Part shown: positions 34,776 to 43,869 of the stretch, one piece after another | Layout of the letters: every line of letters begins with the position of its first letter | Position numbering within the stretch: position 1 is the stretch's first letter | DNA from: Haloechinothrix sp033042135 | GTDB taxonomy: Bacteria; Actinomycetota; Actinomycetes; Mycobacteriales; Pseudonocardiaceae | Direction of reading: 5' to 3' | DNA: 64,000 nucleotides | Assembly: GCF_033042135.1 (NCBI RefSeq) | Contig: NZ_WBXM01000002.1 | Coordinates: 248,001 to 312,000, forward strand | The notes under the pieces: generated by a model | Databases searched by the model: none | What the model was told of the DNA's origin: nothing | What the model saw: the letters and a program-made list of their open reading frames with translations, nothing else | Made by a program: the position numbers and the translations under genes

Positions 34776-36977
34776 TCATCCGGCGGCACTGGTGGTATCT
34801 GCCCGTTCCCGCTCCAGCGCTACGCGCGGCAGCGCACGGTCGAGTGCCCGTGGCAGCCACCAGGCGCGGCGGCCCAGCAGCTGCATGATGGCGGGCAGGG
34901 TGGTGAACCGGACGATCGCGGCGTCGACCAGGATCGCGACGGCCAGGCCCAGACCGAATTGCACGATCATCCGATCCGGGCTGAGCATGAACGCCCCGAA
35001 GACCACCACCATGATCGCTGCGGCGGCCGCCACGATCCGGCCGGTGTTGGCGAGCCCTTCCCGGATCGCGCGCGAGGCGTCGTGGTGGTGCTGCCATTCC
35101 TCGTGCATGCGGGACAGCAGGAACATCTCGTAGTCCATCGAGAGCCCGAACACGATCGCGAAGATCATCACAGGAAGGAACGCCTCGACCGGGCCCGGCT
35201 GAATACCGAGCGCACCGGCCATCACCCCGTTCTGGAAGACGAGGGTGAGCACGCCCAGCGAGGCACCGACACTGAGCAGGTTAAGCACCGCCGCCTTCAA
35301 CGGGATCAGCACCGAGCGGAACACCATCATCAGCAGCAGCGCCGACAGGCCGAGCACCACTATGACGAACACGAGCAGGCGCTCGGCGACGGCGTCGGCG
35401 AAGTCGATCGCGGCGGCGGTGGTGCCGCCAACCAGATAGGTGGCGCCGGTCTCGTCCGCCACCGGCGGTAGGACGTCCTCCCGCAGCAGGGTCACCAGCT
35501 CGGCCGTCTCCTCGTCCTGTGGCGCGTGCTCCGGCACGGCGATCACCGTCGTCACCCCCGCGCCGTCGGGTGGCGGTCCCGCCGGGAACGCATCCGCCAC
35601 GCCCGGGGCGGCATCGAGCGCACCCAGCGCCGCACCGACGGCCTCCCGGTCGCCGTCCACGACCACCGCCAATGGCCCGTTGAACCCCGGGCCGAACCCC
35701 TCGGCGAGCAGGTCGTACGACTGGCGGCTGGTGGTCGACGGGTCATCGGTGCCCGCGTCGGCGAAACCCAGCCGCATGCCCAGTGCGGGTGCGGCGAGCG
35801 CGAGCAGCGCGCCGACCGTCAGCAGCGTGGCCAGCCACGGCGACCGCTGCACCAGGCTCACCCAGCGCCGCCATACGCCGCCATCCGGCCCGGCACCCCG
35901 CGCCTCCCGGCGGGCTCGGCGTCGCGTGCGGCGGCGCACCGCGCGTTCCACCCGCCGCCCGACGATGGCGAGCAGCGCGGGCAGCAGCGTCAGCGAGGCG
36001 ACCATCGTCATCAACACGGTCAGCGCCACCGCGACCGCAACCCCCTGCAACGCCCCCAGCCCCAGCGCGACCAGCCCGAACAGGGCGATCACCGTGGTGC
36101 AGGCGGCGAAGAACACGGTACGGCCCGCCGTGTCCAGGGCATGGCGCGCCGCCTCGTCCCGCTCGGCGCCTGCGATCAGTTCCCCCCGGTACCGGGCGAA
36201 GATCAGGAGCGCGTAGTCGATGCCGACGCCGAGACCCACCAGCATCATCAGCGGGGGTGTGAAGTCGGCGATGGTCGCCAGGTGCGAGGCCAGCACGATC
36301 AGGCCCAGCGTGCTCACCACCGCGACCACCGCGATGATGATCGGCAGGCTCGCCGCCAGCAGGGAACCGAACAGCAGCACCAGAATCAGCAGTGCCGCCA
36401 GCAGCCCCACCATCTCACCGGGAGGACCGTCGCCCTCCTCCGCGGCGCGTACCGGGTCGCCACCCAGCTCCACCCGCAGGTCGTCACCGGCGTGCGCCTG
36501 GGCCGTGTCGATCAGGGTCCGGACGTGATCGCTGGGCACGTCCGGCGACTCGCCGTCGAGAGTGACCGTGGCGTAACCGATCGTGCCGTCCGGCGAGACG
36601 GTCGCCTCGCTGGCGTACGGGCTCGCCACGTCGCGTACCGACGGGACGTCGGTGAGCTCGGCGAGCATCCCCGCCACCCGCTCGCGGGTGGGCGCCGCCG
36701 CCAGCCCGTCCGGGTGCTGCAACACCACCTGCACGGTGGCGTCCGCGTCGGCGGGCGCGTCCGCGCGCAGCGTGTCGATCGCCTCCTGGGACTCGGTGCC
36801 GGGCAGGGTGAAGTCGTTGTAGTAGTCGCTGCCCACGGCCTGCCCGCCGACCGTGACGCCGATCATGACGGTGAGCCACGCCAGCAGCGCCCACCAGCGC
36901 AGCCGGTAGGACCGTTCGGCCAGGCGCACGAACACGCTCGACCGGGTGCGGGTCGGTGTCTCGGTGAGCTGGGCCAT
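34776..36977 (-). CDS. MMPL-family RND transporter
   Basis: 733 residues with two homologous halves. Each has one N-terminal TM helix (first about 29-47), a large extracellular porter domain, then five clustered helices. ADFTPPLMMLVGLGVGIDYALLIFARYRGE in the first half and FGLSMDYEMFLLSRMHEEW in the second are the conserved RND helix-4 motifs with the proton-relay Asp-Tyr pair (GIDYAL, SMDYEM). Actinobacterial members export lipids or small molecules. ATG 36977 has AAGGAGGAGCG upstream and matches the family start. Monocistronic; divergent neighbours not shared. Confidence 0.92.
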   Translation of the reverse strand: MAQLTETPTRTRSSVFVRLAERSYRLRWWALLAWLTVMIGVTVGGQAVGSDYYNDFTLPGTESQEAIDTLRADAPADADATVQVVLQHPDGLAAAPTRERVAGMLAELTDVPSVRDVASPYASEATVSPDGTIGYATVTLDGESPDVPSDHVRTLIDTAQAHAGDDLRVELGGDPVRAAEEGDGPPGEMVGLLAALLILVLLFGSLLAASLPIIIAVVAVVSTLGLIVLASHLATIADFTPPLMMLVGLGVGIDYALLIFARYRGELIAGAERDEAARHALDTAGRTVFFAACTTVIALFGLVALGLGALQGVAVAVALTVLMTMVASLTLLPALLAIVGRRVERAVRRRTRRRARREARGAGPDGGVWRRWVSLVQRSPWLATLLTVGALLALAAPALGMRLGFADAGTDDPSTTSRQSYDLLAEGFGPGFNGPLAVVVDGDREAVGAALGALDAAPGVADAFPAGPPPDGAGVTTVIAVPEHAPQDEETAELVTLLREDVLPPVADETGATYLVGGTTAAAIDFADAVAERLLVFVIVVLGLSALLLMMVFRSVLIPLKAAVLNLLSVGASLGVLTLVFQNGVMAGALGIQPGPVEAFLPVMIFAIVFGLSMDYEMFLLSRMHEEWQHHHDASRAIREGLANTGRIVAAAAAIMVVVFGAFMLSPDRMIVQFGLGLAVAILVDAAIVRFTTLPAIMQLLGRRAWWLPRALDRALPRVALERERADTTSAAG

Positions 36978-37073
36978 GGCCGCGCTCCTCCTTCGCATCG
37001 GTAACCAGGAAGCGGACATCTCCGGGGCGGAGTGACGCACCCGCGAGAAGCGATCAGGATGGGGTACGGGGAG

Positions 37074-38690
37074 TTAGATGACCTCGATGTTGGCCATCAT
37101 CATCATGTCCTCGTGCTCCAGGTTGTGGCAGTGGAACACGTACTTGCCGCGGTAGCCGTCGAACCGCACCAGCAGCTCGGCGCGCTCGCCATTGTCGAGA
37201 TCGACAGTGTCCTTCCAGCCCCTGTCGGTGCGGCGCGGGCCGTTGCCATCACGGCTGAGCACTTGCGACTGTGCGAGATGGATATGGATCGGGTGCGCCA
37301 CGTTCAACCCGTGCAGCCGCCACAGCTCCACCGCACCCAGCCGCGGGTTGGCGTCGATCCGGTCCGGGTCGAACTCCTCACCGTTGATGGTCCACAGCGT
37401 GACACCGTGCGCGGACGACCCGCCTCGGGCGAAGGTGAACGCCCGCTCGACCGTCGCGTCGGACCTGGTCAGCGGCCGCACGTCCGCGAGGGTGGACGGG
37501 ACCTGGCTGTCCTCGTTCCCGCGCCGGGCCACCACGAACCGCATCACCTGCCCGGTGCCGCCGTCGCCGAGCTCGTTGACCAGCGTCACCTGCTCGCCCA
37601 CCCGGTAGGCCGAGAAGTCCACCACCACGTCGAACCGTTCCGCCTGCGCCAGCTGGATCCGGTTGTGGCCGAGCGGCTCGGACAGCAACCCCAGGTCACT
37701 GCCGATCTGGACGAACGACGGGCCCTCCGGCGGGGGCGGATCGAGGGCGAGCCGGTAGCGCCGGGCATTGGAGGCGTTCAGCAGCCGGAACCGGTACCGC
37801 GTGTTGGTCACCTCCAGTACCGGCCAGGGCGCGCCGTTGACCAGGATGCAGTCGCCCAGCATCCCGCTGATCGCGTCACCCTCAACGCCGGGCTCGCCGA
37901 GCAGTGAGTGATCCTTCGACGGGTAGCGGAACGACCCGTCCTCGGCGAACGAACGGTCAGCGATCATCAGCGGGATCTCCCGCTCGCCAGACGGCAGTCC
38001 CAGCGACTCCTCCTCGTCGTCCCGGATCAGGTGAAAACCAGCCAGCCCGCGGTAGACCTTCGGCCCGGTGAAATCCATCGAGTGGTCGTGGTACCAGAGG
38101 GTGGCGGCCTGCTGGTCGGCCGGATACTCGTACGCCCACTCGCCGTCGGCGAAGAAGCCGTCGTGCTCGCCGCGCTCCACGTGGCCGCTGTGCCGGTGCC
38201 CCCCGCCTGCCGGTAGCACCAGGTCGGTCGGGTAGCCGTCGTGCTCAGGTGGGGTCTTGCCGCCGTGCAGGTGCACCACGGTCGGCACCTCCAGCTCGTT
38301 GCGATGGCGCACCACGGTGCGCCGCCCGCGCCGGGACACGATCGTCGGCCCGGGAAAGGTCCCGTTGTAGCCCCAGATCTCGGTGGACAGTCCGGGCAGG
38401 ATCTCCATACGGGCAGCCTGCTGGGTGAGCTCGAAGTAGTCGCCCTGCCCGTCGCTGCGCACCGGGTCGAGCTCCGGAGGGAGCGGCAACGGCACCGTGA
38501 ACGGCTCCGGCAACGGGGCGTCGCTGCGCAGCACCGCGCCCGCACTGCCCTCGGCGCTGGAGTTGGCGCCGCCGCGCGGGAAGATGCCGCCGGGTTGGAG
38601 ACCGCATCCGGCGAGACCGGACGCCAGCATGCCCGCGCCTGCGGCCGTGCCCAGCCGGAGCGCCCGGCGCCGCGAGTACCGGCGGCTCAC
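37074..38690 (-). CDS. Multicopper oxidase, CotA/bilirubin-oxidase-like, secreted
   Basis: 538 residues. The N-terminus has a twin-arginine stretch (SRRYSRRRALRLG), a hydrophobic core and a lipobox-like LAGC, so it is probably Tat-exported and possibly lipid-anchored. Copper ligands are all visible: HLHGG and WYHDHSM in the first cupredoxin domain, HPIHIHL and HCHNLEHEDM in the last, the final Met being the type 1 axial ligand. The HLHGGKTPPEHDGYP segment is typical of CotA/phenoxazinone synthase-like enzymes, which oxidise phenols, bilirubin or metals with O2. GTG 38690 overlaps the stop of the upstream small membrane protein, so the two are coupled. Confidence 0.92.
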   Translation of the reverse strand: MSRRYSRRRALRLGTAAGAGMLASGLAGCGLQPGGIFPRGGANSSAEGSAGAVLRSDAPLPEPFTVPLPLPPELDPVRSDGQGDYFELTQQAARMEILPGLSTEIWGYNGTFPGPTIVSRRGRRTVVRHRNELEVPTVVHLHGGKTPPEHDGYPTDLVLPAGGGHRHSGHVERGEHDGFFADGEWAYEYPADQQAATLWYHDHSMDFTGPKVYRGLAGFHLIRDDEEESLGLPSGEREIPLMIADRSFAEDGSFRYPSKDHSLLGEPGVEGDAISGMLGDCILVNGAPWPVLEVTNTRYRFRLLNASNARRYRLALDPPPPEGPSFVQIGSDLGLLSEPLGHNRIQLAQAERFDVVVDFSAYRVGEQVTLVNELGDGGTGQVMRFVVARRGNEDSQVPSTLADVRPLTRSDATVERAFTFARGGSSAHGVTLWTINGEEFDPDRIDANPRLGAVELWRLHGLNVAHPIHIHLAQSQVLSRDGNGPRRTDRGWKDTVDLDNGERAELLVRFDGYRGKYVFHCHNLEHEDMMMMANIEVI

Positions 38691-38968
38691 AGCAGCCCCT
38701 CGACGATCCGGTAGGCGATGTGCCCCAGCGTCGCCGCCAGCGCGATCATGCCGCACACCAGGCCCGCGGTGGCCTGGCCGCGATTGCCTGCCTCACCCCG
38801 GTTGGCCCGCCCGATACCGGTCGCCCCGAGCACGATCGCCGCGACACCCAGCGGGATTCCGAAGTAGATGAAGAGGAACAACGGGATCCCCAGGATCCCG
38901 AAGATCAGTGATAGTCGCCCGGCGGTGTTGTTGTGCGCCGTGCTGTTCTGGTGCGCGTTCGAGGTCAT
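38687..38968 (-). CDS. Small two/three-TM membrane protein (DUF4190-like)
   Basis: 93 residues: a hydrophilic Asn/His-rich tail, then hydrophobic segments around 20-48 and 63-85 separated by a basic RANRGEAGNRGQA loop. This resembles the DUF4190 family common in actinobacteria. It overlaps the multicopper oxidase start by four bases, so co-translation suggests a membrane partner or shared regulation; function unknown. Confidence 0.75.
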   Translation of the reverse strand: MTSNAHQNSTAHNNTAGRLSLIFGILGIPLFLFIYFGIPLGVAAIVLGATGIGRANRGEAGNRGQATAGLVCGMIALAATLGHIAYRIVEGLL

Positions 38969-39184
38969 GAGGGTCTGCTCCCTGCTCTGCGCCCGCGGGC
39001 TATGGTCGGGCTCGTCCTGTTCGCCGGTGCTGCCAGCCCGGCGCTGTGCACGTATCGACGGTAGGAACGCGGCAGTACCCGGGGCGACGCTCCGCGGGAG
39101 GATCTTTGTCTACCCCGGTGGGGGGACGCGGGATCCCTCCGGAACGTGATTCGCGCGCCCGCTGCCCCGATTAGGCTCAGGGTT
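38969..39184. promoter_or_regulatory. Divergent intergenic region
   Basis: 216 bases between the membrane protein/oxidase operon (minus) and the two-component system (plus). It should hold both promoters, making the two-component system a candidate regulator of the copper oxidase operon. No clear repeated site seen. Confidence 0.4.
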
Positions 39185-40351
39185 GTGACCCGGAGAGACC
39201 TCGTGATCGACACTGCGCTGGCGCTGGTGGCGTGCGGGCTGACGCTGGCCATCCTGTTCGGCGGTGGCCTCGGAACCCCGTCGCCCGGCGCCCGAGCCGC
39301 GGACGCGACCAGCGTCGGGTTGGTGCTGCTCGCCACGCTGCCGCTGGTGCTGCGCAGGCGCTTTCCGCTGGCCGCCTACGGGGTGATGACCGCGGCCACC
39401 CTGCTGCTGTTCGGCCTGAACTACCCTGTCGACGTGCCCATCGGGCCGCTCCTCGGCGTGTACGCGCTCGCGGTGAACCACGGCGGCGCGCCACCCGTCC
39501 GGCGGCTCGCCGCCGCAGCGGCGGCGGCCGGTTTCGTTCCCGCCACCGCCGTTGCCTACCTGGCCACCGGCGCTGACGTGCGGGCGATCCTGGTGCCCGA
39601 GCTGCTGTGGATAGCCTTGCTCTTCGCCGGGGCGTGGATCGCGGGCGACCGGGCGCAGCTGCGGCGGGCCCACATCACCGAGCTCGAGGAGCGAGCGCGC
39701 CGCGCCGAGAACGACGTCGAGCGGGAACGGCGGATCGCGGTCGCCGAGGAACGTACCCGGATCGCGCGCGAGCTGCACGACTCGGCAGGGCACGCGCTCA
39801 ACGTGGTCCTGATGCAGGCAGGTGCCGCCCGGCTGCTCCAGGAACGCGACCCGGAGGGCTCCCGTGGCGCGATCAGCACCATCGAGCAGGTCGCCCGAGC
39901 CACCATCGGCGAGATCGACCGTCTGGTCCGGGTGCTGCGCACCGGGGAAGCAGCCGATCCGCCGCGGGCCGGGCCCGGCGAGATCGAGGACCTGGTGGAA
40001 CGCCACCGCGCCAGCGGCCTGCGGATCACCGCCGACGTCCGCGGATCGCGGACGTCGCTCCCGGACAGCCTCGCCTGGGCCACCTACCGGCTGCTGCAAG
40101 AGGCCCTGACCAACGCCGCCCGGCACGGCGACGGCAGCGCCGAGGTGACGCTACGGTTCGCTGACGACGCGGTGGAGCTCACCGTCACCAACCCGTACCG
40201 CGCCGACGACGTCGTACCCGGGTCCGGTCACGGGATCGTGGGAATGCGGGAGCGGGTCTCCCTGCTGGCAGGCACGCTGGACGTGGACGGCGATCACGGG
40301 ACCTTCCGGGTGCACGCCCGGCTCCCCCGAACCGAGGCGGTTGCGCGATGA
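39185..40351 (+). CDS. Sensor histidine kinase (NarL-type, HisKA_3)
   Basis: 388 residues. About five TM helices in the first 150 residues with almost no extracellular loops, then a coiled-coil (RRAHITELEERARRAENDVERERRIAVAEE) leading to the HisKA_3 box RIARELHDSAGHAL with phospho-acceptor H198. The HATPase part shows LLQEALTNAARHGDG (N box) and GSGHGIVGMRERV (G box). Typical of actinobacterial intramembrane-sensing kinases that respond to envelope stress. GTG 39185 is chosen over GTG 39146 because it places the first helix near the N-terminus. Stop overlaps the response regulator ATG. Confidence 0.9.
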   Translation: MTRRDLVIDTALALVACGLTLAILFGGGLGTPSPGARAADATSVGLVLLATLPLVLRRRFPLAAYGVMTAATLLLFGLNYPVDVPIGPLLGVYALAVNHGGAPPVRRLAAAAAAAGFVPATAVAYLATGADVRAILVPELLWIALLFAGAWIAGDRAQLRRAHITELEERARRAENDVERERRIAVAEERTRIARELHDSAGHALNVVLMQAGAARLLQERDPEGSRGAISTIEQVARATIGEIDRLVRVLRTGEAADPPRAGPGEIEDLVERHRASGLRITADVRGSRTSLPDSLAWATYRLLQEALTNAARHGDGSAEVTLRFADDAVELTVTNPYRADDVVPGSGHGIVGMRERVSLLAGTLDVDGDHGTFRVHARLPRTEAVAR

Positions 40352-41022
40352 GCGACACGACGTCGCTGACGGTACTGATCGCTGACGACGACGACCTGAT
40401 GCGGGCCGGGATCCGGGCGGTGCTCTCCACCGACGAGACCGTCACCGTGGCGGGCGAAGCCGAGGACGGCAGGCAAGCGGTCGACCAGACCCGCCTGCTG
40501 TGCCCGGACGTGGTGCTGATGGACGTCCGCATGCCCCATCTGGACGGGATCGCCGCCACCAGGGAGATCGTCGCCGCCGCGCCTGCGACCCGGATCCTGG
40601 TGCTCACCACCTTCGAGGACGACAGCTACGTGGTCGGGTCGCTGTCGGCAGGCGCGTCCGGCTTCCTGCTCAAACGCACACAGCCGGAGGAACTTATCAG
40701 CGCGATCCACACCGTCGCCGCTGGCGAGGCGCTGCTGTCCCCTTCGGTCACCCGCACCGTCATCGACCGCATGCTCGGTGGCGCACCGCCCGATCCGGCG
40801 CGGTCCGAGCGGTTGAGCGAGCTGACCGCCCGCGAACGCGACGTGTTGCAGCTGGTGGGCCGCGGCCTGTCCAACATCGAGATCGCGGCCGCCCTCGTGG
40901 TCGAGGAATCGACCGTCAAGACCCACGTGAAGCGGATCCTGGCCAAACTCGACCTGCGTGACCGGGTGCAGGCCGTGATCCTCGCCTACGAGACCGGCCT
41001 GGTCACCCCCGGCGCGGGATGA
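40348..41022 (+). CDS. NarL/LuxR-family response regulator
   Basis: 224 residues. Receiver domain with acidic pocket DDDD (12-16), phospho-acceptor D59 (VVLMDVRMPHLDG) and the conserved Lys (LLKR). The C-terminal LuxR HTH reads LTARERDVLQLVGRGLSNIEIAAAL followed by VKTHVKRILAKL. Partner of the kinase upstream (ATGA overlap). Likely targets: its own operon and perhaps the divergent oxidase operon. Confidence 0.95.
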   Translation: MSDTTSLTVLIADDDDLMRAGIRAVLSTDETVTVAGEAEDGRQAVDQTRLLCPDVVLMDVRMPHLDGIAATREIVAAAPATRILVLTTFEDDSYVVGSLSAGASGFLLKRTQPEELISAIHTVAAGEALLSPSVTRTVIDRMLGGAPPDPARSERLSELTARERDVLQLVGRGLSNIEIAAALVVEESTVKTHVKRILAKLDLRDRVQAVILAYETGLVTPGAG

Positions 41023-41561
41023 TCACGGGGCAGGGCGAAGCACCGAGCTCGTGTGCTACGACTCGCGGCGCCGAACCATGTGTGTGGGTTCGACGACAGC
41101 CCCGAAGAGTCTCGATGCGAGGATGCGTGAACTAGCCCGGCTAGATCCCATGTCGGTAACTGGCATACCGCGAGCACGGAACAGCAGGTCGTATAGAGCG
41201 GTCGACACGCGCGTGGAAGTGAAGCGTGTCCGACTGTAGCGTGTGTGTGCCTTATGTGGCCCCTGTGCACGTCATGGTGAATCGCCGAATGACCAAACTT
41301 ATCGCGGATGCATTATGTTGACACTATGTGTATCATGGTAGCATCAATGGGTGGTGTGAGTGGTCACTTTGTTTCATTGGTAAGCCTACGAGAGTCGAGA
41401 AAGACGGTTCTCGCAAAGGAATGGGGGTCGTGCATACTTGTCGATAGTTACAGCCGCTTCTTGTCTCGTGAGTGGTCGGCGTGCTCGCTGGATATAATTA
41501 TTCGAGACTGGATGGTTGACCGGTGCTGTGGCAATATGCCAGTTCATAAAGGGAGGAAACG
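41023..41561. other. Gene-free, AT-rich stretch before the secretion cassette
   Basis: 539 bases, with AT content rising sharply after about 41250. A TTGACA at 41318-41323 with TAGCAT 15 bases further could be a promoter for the cassette at 41562, though the spacing is short. A 113-codon frame starting 41308 overlaps the cassette's first gene out of frame and has no RBS. No other gene seen. Confidence 0.4.
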
Positions 41562-41930
41562 ATGTCCGAGGGTGGGCATGGGGTCGATGCAGATGAGTTG
41601 CGCGCGCTCAAGAGTACGTTGGATGACGCGAGTGACTCGTTGGGTATGAAGAATTTTGCTGAAGAGGCGTCACTCGAAGGATTTCTGACGACCCAGAGTG
41701 GCGTTAGCCCATACGAGAACGTCGATGAAACTGTCGAAGAGACGGTTCTTGCGTTGACCGAGTTCGTCGATCAGAATTATCCTGCCGCTGTCGATGCGAT
41801 GCACGACTTCATTGTCAGGACACATGTGACGATAACGAATCTGGCTGACGGTGTCGCGCAGGCGGGTGAGGACTACGAAATTACTGAGGATCAAATCACT
41901 GAGTGGCTGGAAGACCACGATATTAGTTAG
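41562..41930 (+). CDS. EspC-like / type VII secretion target-like protein
   Basis: 122 residues, acidic, helical throughout. HGVDADELRALKSTLDDASDSL at the start, then TEFVDQNYPAAVDAMHDFIVRTHVTITNLADGVAQAGEDYEITE. The long amphipathic helical hairpin and the ending with a Y-x-x-x-(D/E)-like EDYEITEDQ match EspC/WXG100-superfamily type VII secretion substrates. Strong RBS GGGAGGAAACG before ATG. Codon use is AT-richer than in the chromosomal neighbours. First gene of a four-gene cassette. Confidence 0.65.
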   Translation: MSEGGHGVDADELRALKSTLDDASDSLGMKNFAEEASLEGFLTTQSGVSPYENVDETVEETVLALTEFVDQNYPAAVDAMHDFIVRTHVTITNLADGVAQAGEDYEITEDQITEWLEDHDIS

Positions 41931-41968
41931 TGCTCCAGCGGGGCCGAGTCGATCTTCGGAGGTTCATT

Positions 41969-42619
41969 GTGAGTCTTAGGGACATGATAGACGAATCCTT
42001 GCTCGCTGATGCGCGGGAAATAGACGCATTCATCGCCGGAGAAGGCGAATCGCTGCCGTCGCTGGAGAATACCCTCCGGCTTGTTCGTGACGTTGACACC
42101 GATCGCCTGCGTGAGGTTGGGAAGGATGTTTGGGGAACTGGGGGATCAGACGGAGGCAATTTGGTCGGCAGTTCATTCGACGAATGTATCATAGATCTGA
42201 ATAAGGCTATGAACCAGGCGGCATCCTGGACCGGAGATGCAAATAATGCGTACACGAACCGAGTTGACAGAACTAAGGGCGCGATTAATGAAATGCGCGA
42301 TCCCGCAGTGGATGTTGGTAACGCCCTAGTCAATATCGCTGATGCGTGGGACGAGAACTTCGGTCACTCTGTGGCTGATATTCTCACGATAGTTGGTTTT
42401 GTTATTGCCGCTATCGGTGTCGTCGTGGCGGCAGTAACGAGCTTTACAGGTGTCGGTGCGATTGTAGGTCTTGTCGTGGCGATTATTGGACTCCTGATAT
42501 CTGCTGCTTCGATCGCGTGGGGTATCTATGAAACGGAGAGGACCAAGGTCGACGCTTTGGAGAGTGCAGGCCAGGCAGCGCGCGAGACGATGACCTCTGC
42601 GGAGGGCCGCGAGCCGTGA
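41969..42619 (+). CDS. WXG100-like protein with two C-terminal TM helices
   Basis: 216 residues from GTG 41969 (RBS GGAGG). The first 140 residues are helical with AASWTGDANNAYTNRV near the middle: the W-x-G turn of WXG100 proteins, here within a longer hairpin. From about 143 to 197 two hydrophobic helices (DILTIVGFVIAAIGVVVAAV and VGLVVAIIGLLISAASIAW) follow, with a short charged tail. This resembles ESX-associated proteins with membrane anchors or pore-forming effectors. No enzymatic toxin domain. 38 bases after the EspC-like gene. Confidence 0.7.
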   Translation: MSLRDMIDESLLADAREIDAFIAGEGESLPSLENTLRLVRDVDTDRLREVGKDVWGTGGSDGGNLVGSSFDECIIDLNKAMNQAASWTGDANNAYTNRVDRTKGAINEMRDPAVDVGNALVNIADAWDENFGHSVADILTIVGFVIAAIGVVVAAVTSFTGVGAIVGLVVAIIGLLISAASIAWGIYETERTKVDALESAGQAARETMTSAEGREP

Positions 42620-42678
42620 TACTCCGACCTTCTGGCTCTGATCAGTAACTCGAGAACTTGAGAAAGGCAAGGTATACT

Positions 42679-43104
42679 GTGACTTCGCCGAATCGGGATG
42701 TAAATGAGGCAATCGAAGCTGGTAAGGCCAAGATCGAGAAGATAAAGCGAGATCCGGAGCGTGCTCTTTTCAGTAACTTTGCAGGAAAGTCCGGTAGTCG
42801 TGCAGTCACGGTTGAGGTTGATCTCATGGGTCGACTGAAGCGGATTCATATCGAGCCAGATACGCTCTATGAAGGAGCGGAATCGTGGATCGCTACTGAG
42901 ATTAGCGCCGCATACGAAGCGGCGAGAAAAGCAGCCGACTTTCTCGACTTCGACCTCGCTTCATTCGCGAGCGAATTGGAGAATGCGCCTACTGTGCAGC
43001 AGCGTCTGACTGATAAGGTTGAGCGGGAACGCGAGGAACGTGAGAAACAAGCTGTCGATGATGAGGATGACGACGATTACTTTAGACGGCCACTCGGCCG
43101 TTGA
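42679..43104 (+). CDS. YbaB/EbfC-like protein
   Basis: 141 residues. The central FAGKSGSRAVTVEVDLMGRLKRIHIEPDTL is the YbaB/EbfC strand-turn-strand core (xxGxxVTVxVxxxGxLxxIxI). It is preceded and followed by helices; a very acidic tail (DDEDDDDYFRR) ends it. YbaB-like proteins occur in ESX-1 loci (EspL is one) as secretion-associated factors, which fits this context better than a nucleoid role. GTG 42679 has AAGG upstream; an in-frame TTG at 42658 is less likely. Confidence 0.75.
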   Translation: MTSPNRDVNEAIEAGKAKIEKIKRDPERALFSNFAGKSGSRAVTVEVDLMGRLKRIHIEPDTLYEGAESWIATEISAAYEAARKAADFLDFDLASFASELENAPTVQQRLTDKVEREREEREKQAVDDEDDDDYFRRPLGR

Positions 43105-43196
43105 TGGGTCTCGAGGATCTCGGGAACGTCGAGGATCTTGACTGTGTACGCGGTTGTGGCGGGACCGCTCGACGGCGCTCGGCGTAGCGCTCGACG

Positions 43197-43517
43197 ATGG
43201 GCGGTATGGGACCGGTGAACGCTGCGCGGGATGCGAGACGACTGTTCGCAGTGCTCAGCTTGCTGGCTGGTGTGCTGTTTACGCTGCTCGTTGGGCTCGG
43301 TGTTGCGGGGATCCTGGATGCAAGGAGTGCATGCGAGCGGTCCGGCGACGTACGGTGGTCGACGCTGGGTTCTGTATCCTGTGATCTTGAGGGGACAACG
43401 GTCACGATGACGACCCAGGCATCCTTCCTGACCGTCATGTGGGCTGGCTTTGGACTGGTGAGCACGTTAGCAGTCGTGATAGCTATGGTGATCGTCCGTC
43501 GTCGCGAAGGACGGTGA
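43197..43517 (+). CDS. Small membrane protein, two TM helices
   Basis: 106 residues. Helices at about 16-40 (LFAVLSLLAGVLFTLLVGLG) and 78-99 (FLTVMWAGFGLVSTLAVVIA), with a 35-residue loop holding two Cys (SACERSGDVRW, VSCDLEG) that could form an extracytoplasmic disulfide. GTG 43215 is an alternative start. Last gene of the AT-rich cassette. Function unknown. Confidence 0.6.
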   Translation: MGGMGPVNAARDARRLFAVLSLLAGVLFTLLVGLGVAGILDARSACERSGDVRWSTLGSVSCDLEGTTVTMTTQASFLTVMWAGFGLVSTLAVVIAMVIVRRREGR

Positions 43518-43869
43518 GTGGGTGAGTCACAGCAGGACGCCGTGATGAGGGCCGTCGGCATACTCGAGAGTTTCGTGAAAAGCAGGGACAGCGACTCGGG
43601 GAAGCTGGTATGTATCAGGCGCTCCCGTTGTGCTGGTAAATGTACTGCATGGAAGTGACCGAGGCGTCTTGTTAGGTATAGGTACGGGCGCTGACGTGCT
43701 TCTTGGCGTATAGAACGCTGACAGCAGCGAGCTTTGCGCTCATTCGGCTGAAGTTGGCGATGCTGGACACGCCTCAGTTACCGGTCACATGGGCAGAGCT
43801 GGTCTACCACACATGGGGAGCGGAACTGCCCCGCCGAATGTGCCCGCCCACCGTACGCCGCCCTCGACC
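43518..43869. other. Gene-free stretch before the sulfotransferase
   Basis: 352 bases between convergent genes. Short frames on both strands lack RBS and motifs. Composition shifts back from AT-rich to GC-rich within it, marking the right edge of the cassette. Confidence 0.4.

Noticed and set aside
35526..37004. 492-codon plus-strand frame opposite the MMPL gene, Gln/His/Arg-rich
   Set aside because: A typical antisense shadow in high-GC DNA; no motif and no RBS.
41308..41649. 113-codon frame overlapping the EspC-like gene
   Set aside because: Out of frame with the better supported gene at 41562, and no RBS.
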